NCBI RefSeq assembly: GCF_001639065.2
Contig: NZ_LQXO02000022.1
Coordinates: 62,001-126,000, forward strand
DNA: 64,000 nt
From: Vibrio barjaei
Lineage (GTDB): Bacteria; Pseudomonadota; Gammaproteobacteria; Enterobacterales; Vibrionaceae
Direction of reading: 5' to 3'
Shown here: positions 36,248-44,595 of the stretch, piece after piece
How the letters are laid out: the number at the start of each line of letters is the position of its first letter
How positions within the stretch are numbered: position 1 is the stretch's first letter
Program-made: the position numbers and the translations under genes
Notes under the pieces: model-generated
Databases searched by the model: none
Told to the model about the DNA's origin: nothing
What the model saw: the letters and a program-made list of their open reading frames with translations, nothing else

Positions 36248-36403
36248 ATGAAAGCAGTCTTTATTTTTATGCTAGGTGCTGTGTGTTCGTTCGCTTCTAT
36301 AGCTGAGGAAGGAGGCGCACCAGGTAATATATGCTTAACGGAATCTGGCTTAGTTATCACTACTCACCTCGATACCTGTCCAAAAACGATGACGAAGCTT
36401 TAA
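36248..36403 (+). CDS. 51-residue secreted mini-protein, copy 2
   Basis: Paralogue of the ORF at 33937, equal in length. Signal peptide (about 1-18, ending SIA), then EEGGAPGNIC...SGLVITTHLDTCPKTMTKL. GGAPG-IC, SG-VITTHL, CPK and TKL are shared with copy 1; the two Cys are conserved. ATGGAG precedes the ATG. The leaders upstream of the two copies differ, so they may answer to different signals. Function unknown. Confidence 0.75.
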   Translation: MKAVFIFMLGAVCSFASIAEEGGAPGNICLTESGLVITTHLDTCPKTMTKL

Positions 36404-36422
36404 AAGCTTGAGACAAAGTGTT

Positions 36423-36452
36423 GAACCAGCATTTATGCTGGTTCGTGTTTTT
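36423..36452 (+). terminator. Terminator of mini-protein copy 2
   Basis: GAACCAGCAT/ATGCTGGTTC with a minimal loop followed by GTGTTTTTT, 19 bases after the stop. It may also block the opposing ygjV-end transcript. Confidence 0.82.
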
Positions 36453-36936
36453 TAATGCACAAGCGATAGATCGTTGCGGTATTAGCTATAAGGAATGTAC
36501 CTTCGACTAGTGAACCGCCGATAGAGCCAATCCACATATTATGGGTAAACCAGCATGCAGAGTTGAATAAAATTAAACTCCGCATTTTGATACCAGATGC
36601 GGAGAATAATGCCCACGTTCCCACTGCGGAACCAATAATTGGTAAGAGCTCTACAGGAGAGGAGACATTGGGGAGTGTCATGCCAATTAGAATGACAATG
36701 AAGAACCACATGGCGCGCTTAGAGCGAGTTTTAATGGAGACGAAAGCACGAATACCATTGATAGCGACACCTATTGCACCAACCACGGCCCCCATCATGG
36801 CAAAGTGTACCATCATGATGAAACAAAACGCGACCATACAGTAACGGAAACGAAGGTCGTCTTTTTGTAAAAATGCCATGATTCCAAAGATAAAAGCAAC
36901 ACCACCAACAAGTTGGGCGAATAGCATTAACGTCAT
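36433..36936 (-). CDS. YgjV-family inner membrane protein
   Basis: A 167-residue polytopic protein with about six hydrophobic segments of the YgjV family (Q-VG-IAF-FGI-AF start; later NGIRAFVSIKTRSKR; NSACWFTHNMWIGSIGG). Start 36936 forms an ATGA overlap with the preceding gene; an upstream in-frame start at 36966 is less likely. It is the last gene of the glucuronate operon. In E. coli ygjV also lies near the uxaCA/exuT/exuR region, so an association with hexuronate genes is plausible. No biochemical role is established. Confidence 0.85.
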   Translation of the reverse strand: MTLMLFAQLVGGVAFIFGIMAFLQKDDLRFRYCMVAFCFIMMVHFAMMGAVVGAIGVAINGIRAFVSIKTRSKRAMWFFIVILIGMTLPNVSSPVELLPIIGSAVGTWALFSASGIKMRSLILFNSACWFTHNMWIGSIGGSLVEGTFLIANTATIYRLCIKKHEPA

Positions 36937-37562
36937 TCTAATTGCTTCTCCAGATAGTTCAGGCAACTTTGTGGGCTGGACAAAACGGTAATGTCAAACT
37001 GACACTCCGCTAATGCATATGCCATCGACGCTTGTGCTAACAGGATAGCATCATAACGGTTTGTAGAATGTGTACGATGCTCTGTGATAGTGTTTGCAAT
37101 GCTTGAATTGAAAGCCTGCGTTGAGCCCGCGACATAATGTTCCCACGCCGCAGGAATAAATAAAAACTCGAATTGAGAATGGTTGTTGCAGCTTTCTAGT
37201 AATGATCGAGTGGGTTCTATGGTACTTTCAAGCGTAACAGCAACAAGTATCCGACTATAGCCAATGGTTTGTTCTGCCATCGGTCGGTCGACTCGAAAAA
37301 CACGGTTATCAGGGTAAGCATCCACAATTGGGCCCAGGGTTGAACAAGTGCAGACAATAAAGTCATAGCCTTGAGTAAGCTGCTGGCTTAAATAACCTTG
37401 AATCTGCTTGACGATAGAGGGAGTTTGCCCTGTTTTGCGTATGTCGCTTAGAAATGATTCTTGAACATCGTGGAATATGTCATGTTTAGGGAGCGATGTT
37501 GCGGCTAGAGGTTTAAAGAGGGTGATGTTGCTCGCTAAAGTGTGCAGGAACAAAATCTTCAT
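36933..37562 (-). CDS. Asp/Glu racemase-superfamily-like protein
   Basis: A 209-residue protein with an alternating alpha/beta pattern and a Cys-containing segment FIVCTCSTLGPIVDAY (about 68-83), like the first catalytic Cys loop of Asp/Glu/hydantoin racemases. The second catalytic Cys expected in the C-terminal lobe is replaced by Ala-Gln-Ala-Ser (LLAQASMA), so racemase activity is doubtful. It is translationally coupled to ygjV (ATGA) and lies 56 bases after eda across a hairpin. Function unknown; a role with sugar acids is suggested only by position. Confidence 0.7.
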   Translation of the reverse strand: MKILFLHTLASNITLFKPLAATSLPKHDIFHDVQESFLSDIRKTGQTPSIVKQIQGYLSQQLTQGYDFIVCTCSTLGPIVDAYPDNRVFRVDRPMAEQTIGYSRILVAVTLESTIEPTRSLLESCNNHSQFEFLFIPAAWEHYVAGSTQAFNSSIANTITEHRTHSTNRYDAILLAQASMAYALAECQFDITVLSSPQSCLNYLEKQLE

Positions 37563-37587
37563 AAAAATCCTTTTCGTTATTGCTTGG

Positions 37588-37607
37588 GAGGCTCCTTCTG
37601 GAGCCTC
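37588..37607 (-). terminator. Intercistronic hairpin downstream of eda
   Basis: A perfect 8-base stem GAGGCTCC/GGAGCCTC with tetraloop, directly after the eda stop and before the racemase-like gene. It has no adjacent U-run in the direction of transcription, so partial termination or mRNA protection is more likely than a full stop. Confidence 0.55.
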
Positions 37608-37618
37608 AACAATACAGA

Positions 37619-38248
37619 TTAATTATTCACTAATGCAACCGCTTCACGGGTAAGTCGAGCAAGTTCTTCCCATTCCCCAGCTTCGATTAGCTTTTTATCA
37701 ACCATCCATGTCCCACCACAAGCAAGTACACGAGGGATCGCTAGGTAGTCTTTGATATTCTTAGGATTGATTCCACCAGTTGGCATTAAGCAAATATCAC
37801 CGTAGGGTGCCAACAGTGATTTCACCATACTAACGCCACCAGATGCTTCCGCTGGGAAGAATTTTAAAGTAGTGAGCCCCATTTCTAGCGCCGCCTCAAC
37901 CGTACTTGGGTTGTTGACTCCGGGTACAATGTCGATCTCAAGCTCTTGACACGCTTTAACGGTATTTGGGTTGAAACCAGGTGAAACAATAAATGTCGCT
38001 CCTGCTTCTTTTGCTGCAATCACTTGCTCGCGATTTAAAACCGTACCAGCTCCAATCAACATGTCTGGTTGCGCTTCTCTTAGCAAACGAATCGCTTCGA
38101 CTGCAGCCTCAGAGCGGAAAGTGATCTCAGCAGCAGGTAGGCCGTTTTCAGCCAGCACTTTGCCTAAAGGGATAATATCTTCCGCTTTGTCGATAGCGAT
38201 AACAGGGATGACTTTAAGCGCCTGTAGTTGTTCGTTGATAGTCGACAT
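37619..38248 (-). CDS. eda: KDPG aldolase
   Basis: A 209-residue class I aldolase that splits 2-keto-3-deoxy-6-phosphogluconate to pyruvate and glyceraldehyde 3-phosphate. The Schiff-base Lys129 is in TLKFFPAE, with the catalytic Glu in AAEITFRSE and the phosphate-binding PTGGINPKN. It performs the last step of the glucuronate route and lies 9 bases after kdgK. The genome probably also has a gluconate-linked eda elsewhere. Confidence 0.95.
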   Translation of the reverse strand: MSTINEQLQALKVIPVIAIDKAEDIIPLGKVLAENGLPAAEITFRSEAAVEAIRLLREAQPDMLIGAGTVLNREQVIAAKEAGATFIVSPGFNPNTVKACQELEIDIVPGVNNPSTVEAALEMGLTTLKFFPAEASGGVSMVKSLLAPYGDICLMPTGGINPKNIKDYLAIPRVLACGGTWMVDKKLIEAGEWEELARLTREAVALVNN

Positions 38249-38257
38249 GTAAATTCC

Positions 38258-39217
38258 TTAATGTTTTTGGGTCACGACATCAGTCGCAGTCTTGGGGATT
38301 ATTGCCCCTTTATGTTGAATAACGATTCCCGCGAGACGATTGCCTCTCTGACAAGAGTGCTCCATTGAGCCGCCAGCGAGATAACAGGAGAGGAAGCCGC
38401 CGTTAAATGAGTCGCCCGCCGATGTAGTATCTACAACATTTTTCACGGGCTGCGTGGGAACGGTTAGGGATTGCTTGCCAAAGTTTTCTGAAACTAAACA
38501 ACCCTCTGCGCCCAGTTTTAGCACAACATTTTTGATGCCCTCACTATGAAGTCGCTCTATGGTTCCTTGAGGATTGAGGTCTCCCCAAATTAGCTTTTCA
38601 TCATCAAAGGTGACTAATGCTATATCAGTAAGTTGATACATCTGGCGGTAGTTTTCTTTGACGGTAATAAGTTCATCTGAAGGCCACAAAGCTGGACGAT
38701 AGTTGCTATCAAAGCTTATTTCGACATTATTTCGTTTTAGCTCGTTAAGTAAGCCGAAAAGTTTGACTCGATCCTCAGTGGGTAAAATAGCTAAACTGAT
38801 GCCGCTGAGAAAGACCATGTCTGCCGATTTTAGAGCGTGAGCAATGGTGTCAAAATTAGGGTGTTGTAACAGGTATTTTGCTGCTGACTGGTTACGCCAA
38901 TAGAGAAACGTCCGTTCCCCTTGTTCGTCTAGCTGAATAAGATAGAGACCGGGCGTTCGATCCCTGTCACGCAACACGAACTGCGTATCGATATTTTCAT
39001 CTTGCCAACGCGCAATCATTCCTTCGCTGATCGCGTCGGTTCCCAAAGCGCTGACAAAGGAGGTTCTTATTAAGGTGTCCTCAGAGTTAAGCTGACAGCC
39101 ACGGTTCAAATAAACCGCGGCATTAAGCGTATCTCCACCAAACGTCTGATGCATCTCACCAAATGGTTTCCCATTTAGTTCAATCATACATTCACCAATG
39201 ATGGCGATATGTTTCAT
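38258..39217 (-). CDS. kdgK: 2-Keto-3-deoxygluconate kinase
   Basis: A 319-residue PfkB-family sugar kinase converting KDG plus ATP to KDPG. N-terminal GECMIELNG and FGGDTLNAAVYLNR and the C-terminal DTTSAGDSFNGGFL with catalytic Asp269 are seen. It is located between uxaC and eda in the glucuronate operon, 14 bases after uxaC, which fits KDG rather than fructose as substrate. Confidence 0.93.
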   Translation of the reverse strand: MKHIAIIGECMIELNGKPFGEMHQTFGGDTLNAAVYLNRGCQLNSEDTLIRTSFVSALGTDAISEGMIARWQDENIDTQFVLRDRDRTPGLYLIQLDEQGERTFLYWRNQSAAKYLLQHPNFDTIAHALKSADMVFLSGISLAILPTEDRVKLFGLLNELKRNNVEISFDSNYRPALWPSDELITVKENYRQMYQLTDIALVTFDDEKLIWGDLNPQGTIERLHSEGIKNVVLKLGAEGCLVSENFGKQSLTVPTQPVKNVVDTTSAGDSFNGGFLSCYLAGGSMEHSCQRGNRLAGIVIQHKGAIIPKTATDVVTQKH

Positions 39218-39231
39218 CGTAAGTCTCCCAA

Positions 39232-40644
39232 TTACTTGATGGAAAAATAACGCTTGGCGTTGTTAAAACAGATATCTTCAACCATAGGACCTAACAGTGA
39301 TAGGTCGTTTGGTACTTCGCCATTTTCCGCCCAGCGACCAATCATGTCACACAAGATACGACGGAAATATTCGTGGCGAGTGTAAGAAAGGAAGCTGCGA
39401 GAGTCTGTCAACATACCAACAAACTGGCTTAGTAAACCCAGTTGAGACAACTGTTCCATTTGTCGCTGCATGCCATCTTTTTGGTCGTTAAACCACCAAC
39501 CAGATCCAAATTGAACTTTGCCTGCAATGCCGCCACCTTGGAAGTTTCCAATCATCGTCGCCATCATTTCGTTATCACGAGGATTTAGGCAGTAAAGAAT
39601 GGTTTTAGGTAGTTCATTACTTTGGTCCATTTCATCAAGAAGATGAGCTAGCTCGAATGCAAAGGTACGGTCGCTGATGGAGTCAAAGCCAGCATCTGCA
39701 CCAAGCAATTTGAACATGCGCGTATTATTGTTTCGCTGCGCGCCAATGTGCAGTTGCATTACCCAACCTAGCTTGGCGTAGCGTTTACCTAACCAGACTT
39801 GTACCGCAGTAGAAAACTGAGCACACTCTTCGTCTGTAAGCCTTTCTCCGCTTAGACGACGGTTTATCAGGAGGTCTAACGCTTGCTCTGATGGAATTTG
39901 TGCGTAGCGAACGATTTCAATGCCATGATCGGCTGCACGGCAGCCGTGAGCATCGAAGTGAGTAAGACGTTTATCAAGTGCGTCAAGTAGTGTTGCGAAA
40001 CTGGTAATCTCAATATCAGCTGCGCGGCCCAGTAACGTCATATAATCTGCAAAACCATCTAACTCAATTTTGAAGGCTTTATCAGGACGCCAACTAGGTA
40101 GTACTTCAACATCGAAACTTTCATCATCAGCAATCGCTTTATGATGTTCAAGCGTATCGACTGGGTCATCAGTTGTCCCAGCCATGACGACATTCATTTG
40201 CTTCATAATACCGCGAGCTGAAAACTCAGGCGTTTGTAGCAGCTCGTTACAGTGGTTCCAAATGGCGTCAGCCGTCTCGGGACTAAGTCGCTTCCCTGTA
40301 ATACCAAATGGTCGACGCAACTCTAAATGTGTCCAGTGATAGAGCGGGTTACCTAGCGTCATAGGCACTGTCTTTGCCCACGCTTGAAACTTGTCGTAAT
40401 CAGATGCAGAACCTGTGATCAACTGCTCTTGAATACCAGCCGAGCGCATGCCGCGCCATTTGTAATGGTCGCCTTCAAGCCAAATTTGACCGAGGTTATC
40501 GAACTTACGATTGCTTGCGACTTCGGCTGGATTTAGGTGGCAGTGATAATCGTAAATTGGCTGGTCCGCCGCATGCTCATGATAAAGGCGGCGAGCAGTT
40601 TCATTACTCAGTAAAAAATCTTCACATAGAAAGTCTTTCATCAT
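39232..40644 (-). CDS. uxaC: Glucuronate isomerase
   Basis: A 470-residue amidohydrolase-fold isomerase converting D-glucuronate to D-fructuronate (and galacturonate to tagaturonate). The N-terminal metal site [39 protein letters not shown] and the C-terminal [17 protein letters not shown] are all conserved. It is the first intracellular step after beta-glucuronidase. It lies 18 bases downstream of uxuB. Confidence 0.95.
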   Translation of the reverse strand: MMKDFLCEDFLLSNETARRLYHEHAADQPIYDYHCHLNPAEVASNRKFDNLGQIWLEGDHYKWRGMRSAGIQEQLITGSASDYDKFQAWAKTVPMTLGNPLYHWTHLELRRPFGITGKRLSPETADAIWNHCNELLQTPEFSARGIMKQMNVVMAGTTDDPVDTLEHHKAIADDESFDVEVLPSWRPDKAFKIELDGFADYMTLLGRAADIEITSFATLLDALDKRLTHFDAHGCRAADHGIEIVRYAQIPSEQALDLLINRRLSGERLTDEECAQFSTAVQVWLGKRYAKLGWVMQLHIGAQRNNNTRMFKLLGADAGFDSISDRTFAFELAHLLDEMDQSNELPKTILYCLNPRDNEMMATMIGNFQGGGIAGKVQFGSGWWFNDQKDGMQRQMEQLSQLGLLSQFVGMLTDSRSFLSYTRHEYFRRILCDMIGRWAENGEVPNDLSLLGPMVEDICFNNAKRYFSIK

Positions 40645-40662
40645 TAATTCCTCAACTCAGCT

Positions 40663-42126
40663 TTAAAGTGCTGCGACGGTCGCTTTTGCACCATTGTCGA
40701 TTAGTGATTGATAAGCGCTCGAAACGGCGTTTATAACCTGAAGGTTACGGCCAATATCAGCTGGAAAAATCGCTTCGATACCAAGTAATGCTGGGACGAC
40801 AGTGACATTCAGACCGTGCTGATCGCAGACACTACGAAGCATTGTCGCCATTGGGTCGCGAACGTCGATTTCGTTGCCTTGCTCATCAACACCCGATACA
40901 TAACGCATCCAGCCAGCGATGCCAGCGGCAAGCCACTTAAATTCAGAACCTTGGTCTAGATGGAATTTTAGGCTTCCCCCCATACGTTGAGGGATCTTTT
41001 GGCTACCGTCCATCGCGATCTGCCAAGTCTTGTGTTTTAAGCTAGGGTTAGTGAAACGATCAATGAGCAGCTTGGCGTAAGCTTCTAAATCTGTTCCTTC
41101 GGGCATCTTTAGTGATGGGGCTTGCGCTAACATCATCATATCGAAAGCGGCTTTGCGATAACCGGCATCTGTCATCGTGTCTGAAATATGAGCGTAACCA
41201 CCGAGGTAACCTAGGTAAGCTAAGAATGAGTGACTACCGTTGAGCATTCTGAGCTTCATCTCTTCATAAGGCACAACGTCTGCAACGAACTCAGCACCAG
41301 CGATGTTCCAATCTGGACGGCCAGCTACGAAGTTGTCTTCGATTACCCATTGGCGGAAAGGTTCACAAGCAATACCACATGGGTCTTCAACGCCGAGTAG
41401 TTCAGTGATTTCACGTAGCGTTTCTTCCGTTGCTGCGGGAACGATACGGTCTACCATAGTGCAAGGGAAAGTTACATTTGCTTCAATCCAGGCGCCTAGC
41501 TCAGCATCTAATAACTTAGCGAATTCTAAAATAGCCGCTTTCGCCACGTGACCGTTTTCTTGTACATTGTCGCAAGACATGACAGTAAATGGTGATAGCC
41601 CACGTTCTCGACGAACTTTCAAGGCTTGCACTATATAGCCTAGTGCTGATTTTGGAGAAGATGGGCTTTCTAAGTCTGCAACCACTAAAGGATTGTTCTT
41701 ATCTAGTCGACCAGTAGCAGGGTCTGCGCAGTAGCCTTTTTCAGTGATAGTCATTGAAACAATGGCGACCTGTGGCTCGGCCATCTTCTCAATAATAGCA
41801 TCGATGCCGTCTAAACTTGGGTGTAGAGATTCTGTTACTGAACCAATGACTTTGACGTCAGTTGACTGAGCGCCTTTTTCAGCGACACTATATAAATGAT
41901 CTTGTGCACGTAGCGAAGTAATTAACTCTTCTCCACCGAAAAGGTTGATTTCACAAATACCCCAATCGCTTTGTGATCTTCGCGCAACTTCATCAGTAAA
42001 GAGTCCTTGGTGTGCGCGGTGGAATGCACCGAAACCTAGGTGAACGATTCGTGATTTCAGCTCAGAACGCAGGTAGTTAGGTTGGCTTACAGATGCGTTC
42101 AGTGTGTGGTTACTGATATTTGTCAT
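40663..42126 (-). CDS. uxuB: D-Mannonate oxidoreductase (fructuronate reductase)
   Basis: A 487-residue protein of the long-chain mannitol dehydrogenase family. N-terminal nucleotide-binding IVHLGFGAFHRAHQG, VMSCDNVQENG, VDRIVPA, and the catalytic-lysine region EEMKLRMLNGSHSFLAYLG. In this operon it should reduce fructuronate to mannonate with NADH. Mannitol or tagaturonate oxidoreductase are the alternatives within the family; the neighbours uxaC, kdgK and uxuA favour UxuB. Confidence 0.9.
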   Translation of the reverse strand: MTNISNHTLNASVSQPNYLRSELKSRIVHLGFGAFHRAHQGLFTDEVARRSQSDWGICEINLFGGEELITSLRAQDHLYSVAEKGAQSTDVKVIGSVTESLHPSLDGIDAIIEKMAEPQVAIVSMTITEKGYCADPATGRLDKNNPLVVADLESPSSPKSALGYIVQALKVRRERGLSPFTVMSCDNVQENGHVAKAAILEFAKLLDAELGAWIEANVTFPCTMVDRIVPAATEETLREITELLGVEDPCGIACEPFRQWVIEDNFVAGRPDWNIAGAEFVADVVPYEEMKLRMLNGSHSFLAYLGYLGGYAHISDTMTDAGYRKAAFDMMMLAQAPSLKMPEGTDLEAYAKLLIDRFTNPSLKHKTWQIAMDGSQKIPQRMGGSLKFHLDQGSEFKWLAAGIAGWMRYVSGVDEQGNEIDVRDPMATMLRSVCDQHGLNVTVVPALLGIEAIFPADIGRNLQVINAVSSAYQSLIDNGAKATVAAL

Positions 42127-42138
42127 TGAATCGGTTCC

Positions 42139-44535
42139 TTATTTAGCCGCTGAAAGTGGAAACGCATCACCGTTTTGATATGTATTTCCGTTAACGATGA
42201 GTTGACGTTTTTCGCTGTTTGGAAGGTTCAGCGTTAATGTGTCATATGCCGGTAGGAAGTCACCGGTACGAGTGATATTCAAAGTAATGGTGTTGTTGTC
42301 GCAAACCATTTCGATATTCAGAGTAATGTGGTTGCCTGCAAGATAACCGTTAGACTCACCGTCATCATCAAAAATGCTACATTGAGTCTGTCCCACGCCT
42401 TGGAGTGGGTAAATATTCAGGCCACGACGGTCGTCTTTTTGGGCGTTGGCATTAGCGATTCTCGCACTTGTCGGGATTACTGAACCTGCACGAGCAAGCA
42501 GAGGGATACGCTCTAGTGGTGCTGCGACGGAAATTGTGTTACCGGCGCTATACCATTGACCTGTGTAGAAGTCGTACCAACCATCCTCGTTATTTGGAAG
42601 ATAGATGTCACGTTCACGTTGTCCTTCTTCTACTACAGAAGCGACGAGTAGATCTTTGCCTAGTAGGTAGTCGTCATTTTCGATAAAGGTATTTTCATCA
42701 TGCTCATGGTCTAGGAACGTAGGGCGAAGCATTGGTTCATCATGAGTATGAGCTTGATACAACGAATCATAGATGTAAGGAAGAAGCTGGTAACGAATCT
42801 TCATTGCGTCACGAATAATAGGAGTGACAGTTGGATGCATCCAAGGTTCGTTAACGCTGCCATCGTCATTCCAAGAGTGGATGGTGAAACGTGGGTGCAT
42901 AACACCGTTCTGTACCCAACGAGCGAAGAGTTCAGGGTCAGGCTTGTCGCCCGAGAAACCACCAACATCATGACCAAGGTTATACAAGCCAGACAAGCTC
43001 ATACCTAAACCCATTTTGATATTGTATTTTAAGCTGGTCCAGTTGGTTCTGTTGTCACCACTCCAAGTTTGAACATAGCGGTTCATCCCAGGGCACCCTG
43101 AGCGTGAAATCAGGTATGGGCGAAGTTCTGGAGCGAACTCGGTCTGCGCTTCGTAAGAAGCTCGCATCATGAGTAATGGTTGTAGTGGGCGAATCAGGCC
43201 CACAGGAATCTCTTTGCCGAAACCGAAGCAACGTGCACTCTTGTCCCATATCTCGTATTCGTTATTGTCATTCCAAGTAGAGTCGATGCCTTTCTCTAAT
43301 AACTGCTCTTTAACATTGTCTTGCCACCACTTGATAGTTTCTGGATTGGTAAAATCAAGGTGTGAGCCGTCCGCATCCCAGAACACCGAGTTTTCTGGGA
43401 GGTCATACTCGGAATCTTTAATGAACAAGCCTTTCTCTTTGACTTCATCGAAACGAGGATGGTCATGTAGCAAACAAGGCTTAATATTTGCAGCTAGCTT
43501 CAGCCCATGAGCATGGAAATGGTCTGACATTGCATTTGGATTAGGAACTTTTTCGTAGTTCCAGTTGAAGACATAGCGTTTGTCCCCGATAGACGTATAA
43601 CCCGAAGAAAGTTGGAACGAGTCGCAAGGGATACCGTGCTCTGCACACTGGTCTACAAAACCTTCTAGTAGCTCCTGAGAATTAGGTGCGTCTGTGTATT
43701 GCATGGTTGAGCCGCTGTAACCCAAGCTCCATTTCGGACCAAAGGCAGTGCCACCAGTTAAACGGACAAACTGTTGAGTCACATTTTTAATGCTTTCGCC
43801 GTACATGAAATACAGGTCTAGGTCACCATCTTCGGCACGATAGCTACGGTATTTGATGTGGTAGTTATCCAGCTCATTTCCTAAATCAAACCAGCAACTT
43901 GCTAAGTTGTCATAAAAAACACCAAACGATGCGCCACTTTCATCAGAGGTCGTTTTAGTTATATAGAAAGGAACATGTTTGTACAGTGGATCAGTCTTGC
44001 TTGCGTCATAACCCATTGCATCTAGGTTGCGCATTTCAAAACGACGGCCCTCACGATTGAGGTTGCCGGTCTTCTCTCCAAGACCGTAGTATAGTTCGTT
44101 GTCACCACGATTCATAAAGTGGGCAATACCTGGTTCACTGACACCCAATTGGTATGCACCTGTTCTACGATCTTTAGTTAATGGTTTCCACTCACCATTT
44201 ACTTTATGTTCCCACTCCATCCATAGAGGCTGGTGGACAGTTAAACGCAACTGCTCTGTCTCAATGCATAGAGTATCTTGGTTTTCGTAGAGTTCGAATG
44301 TAGGTAAGGTGAATCCCTCTAGTGACATTCTGTCGCGACCTTCCCATGGTACGTCGTTACCATCGGGTGCCACCATCCAAGTTCTATCAAGGCGAAGAGT
44401 ATTGTGACGTTGGAATAACACACGAATTAGGTGGTTCTCTAGTACGAATAAATGGAGAGTGTGTTTGTCGTCGCAGCTTAGGATTACTTCGTTATTATTT
44501 TGCTGCTTAAATTGCCAGTTTCTAATGGTCTTCAC
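42139..44535 (-). CDS. GH31 alpha-glycosidase
   Basis: A 798-residue cytosolic glycoside hydrolase family 31 enzyme without signal peptide. The N-terminal beta-sandwich (about 1-230) is followed by a (beta/alpha)8 barrel with nucleophile Asp423 (STWNDNNE) and probable acid/base Asp494 (WSGDNRT), then two C-terminal beta domains. Family activities include alpha-glucosidase, alpha-xylosidase and others; nothing here fixes the substrate. Its place between TRAP permease and uxuB genes, with a beta-glucuronidase nearby, suggests it trims an imported uronic-acid-containing oligosaccharide. It is separated from the dctM gene by a hairpin. Confidence 0.9.
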   Translation of the reverse strand: MKTIRNWQFKQQNNNEVILSCDDKHTLHLFVLENHLIRVLFQRHNTLRLDRTWMVAPDGNDVPWEGRDRMSLEGFTLPTFELYENQDTLCIETEQLRLTVHQPLWMEWEHKVNGEWKPLTKDRRTGAYQLGVSEPGIAHFMNRGDNELYYGLGEKTGNLNREGRRFEMRNLDAMGYDASKTDPLYKHVPFYITKTTSDESGASFGVFYDNLASCWFDLGNELDNYHIKYRSYRAEDGDLDLYFMYGESIKNVTQQFVRLTGGTAFGPKWSLGYSGSTMQYTDAPNSQELLEGFVDQCAEHGIPCDSFQLSSGYTSIGDKRYVFNWNYEKVPNPNAMSDHFHAHGLKLAANIKPCLLHDHPRFDEVKEKGLFIKDSEYDLPENSVFWDADGSHLDFTNPETIKWWQDNVKEQLLEKGIDSTWNDNNEYEIWDKSARCFGFGKEIPVGLIRPLQPLLMMRASYEAQTEFAPELRPYLISRSGCPGMNRYVQTWSGDNRTNWTSLKYNIKMGLGMSLSGLYNLGHDVGGFSGDKPDPELFARWVQNGVMHPRFTIHSWNDDGSVNEPWMHPTVTPIIRDAMKIRYQLLPYIYDSLYQAHTHDEPMLRPTFLDHEHDENTFIENDDYLLGKDLLVASVVEEGQRERDIYLPNNEDGWYDFYTGQWYSAGNTISVAAPLERIPLLARAGSVIPTSARIANANAQKDDRRGLNIYPLQGVGQTQCSIFDDDGESNGYLAGNHITLNIEMVCDNNTITLNITRTGDFLPAYDTLTLNLPNSEKRQLIVNGNTYQNGDAFPLSAAK

Positions 44536-44556
44536 TTTAGAATTCCTTTCAATAGA

Positions 44557-44576
44557 GAGAGCCCAAACGGGCTCTC
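44557..44576 (-). terminator. Intercistronic hairpin between TRAP permease and GH31 genes
   Basis: A perfect 8-base stem GAGAGCCC/GGGCTCTC with loop AAAC, 19 bases after the dctM-type stop. In the transcribed direction it is followed by TCTATTG, not a U-run, so attenuation or mRNA stabilisation is the likely role. Confidence 0.55.
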
Positions 44577-44595
44577 AGAATGATATTTGGTGAGA

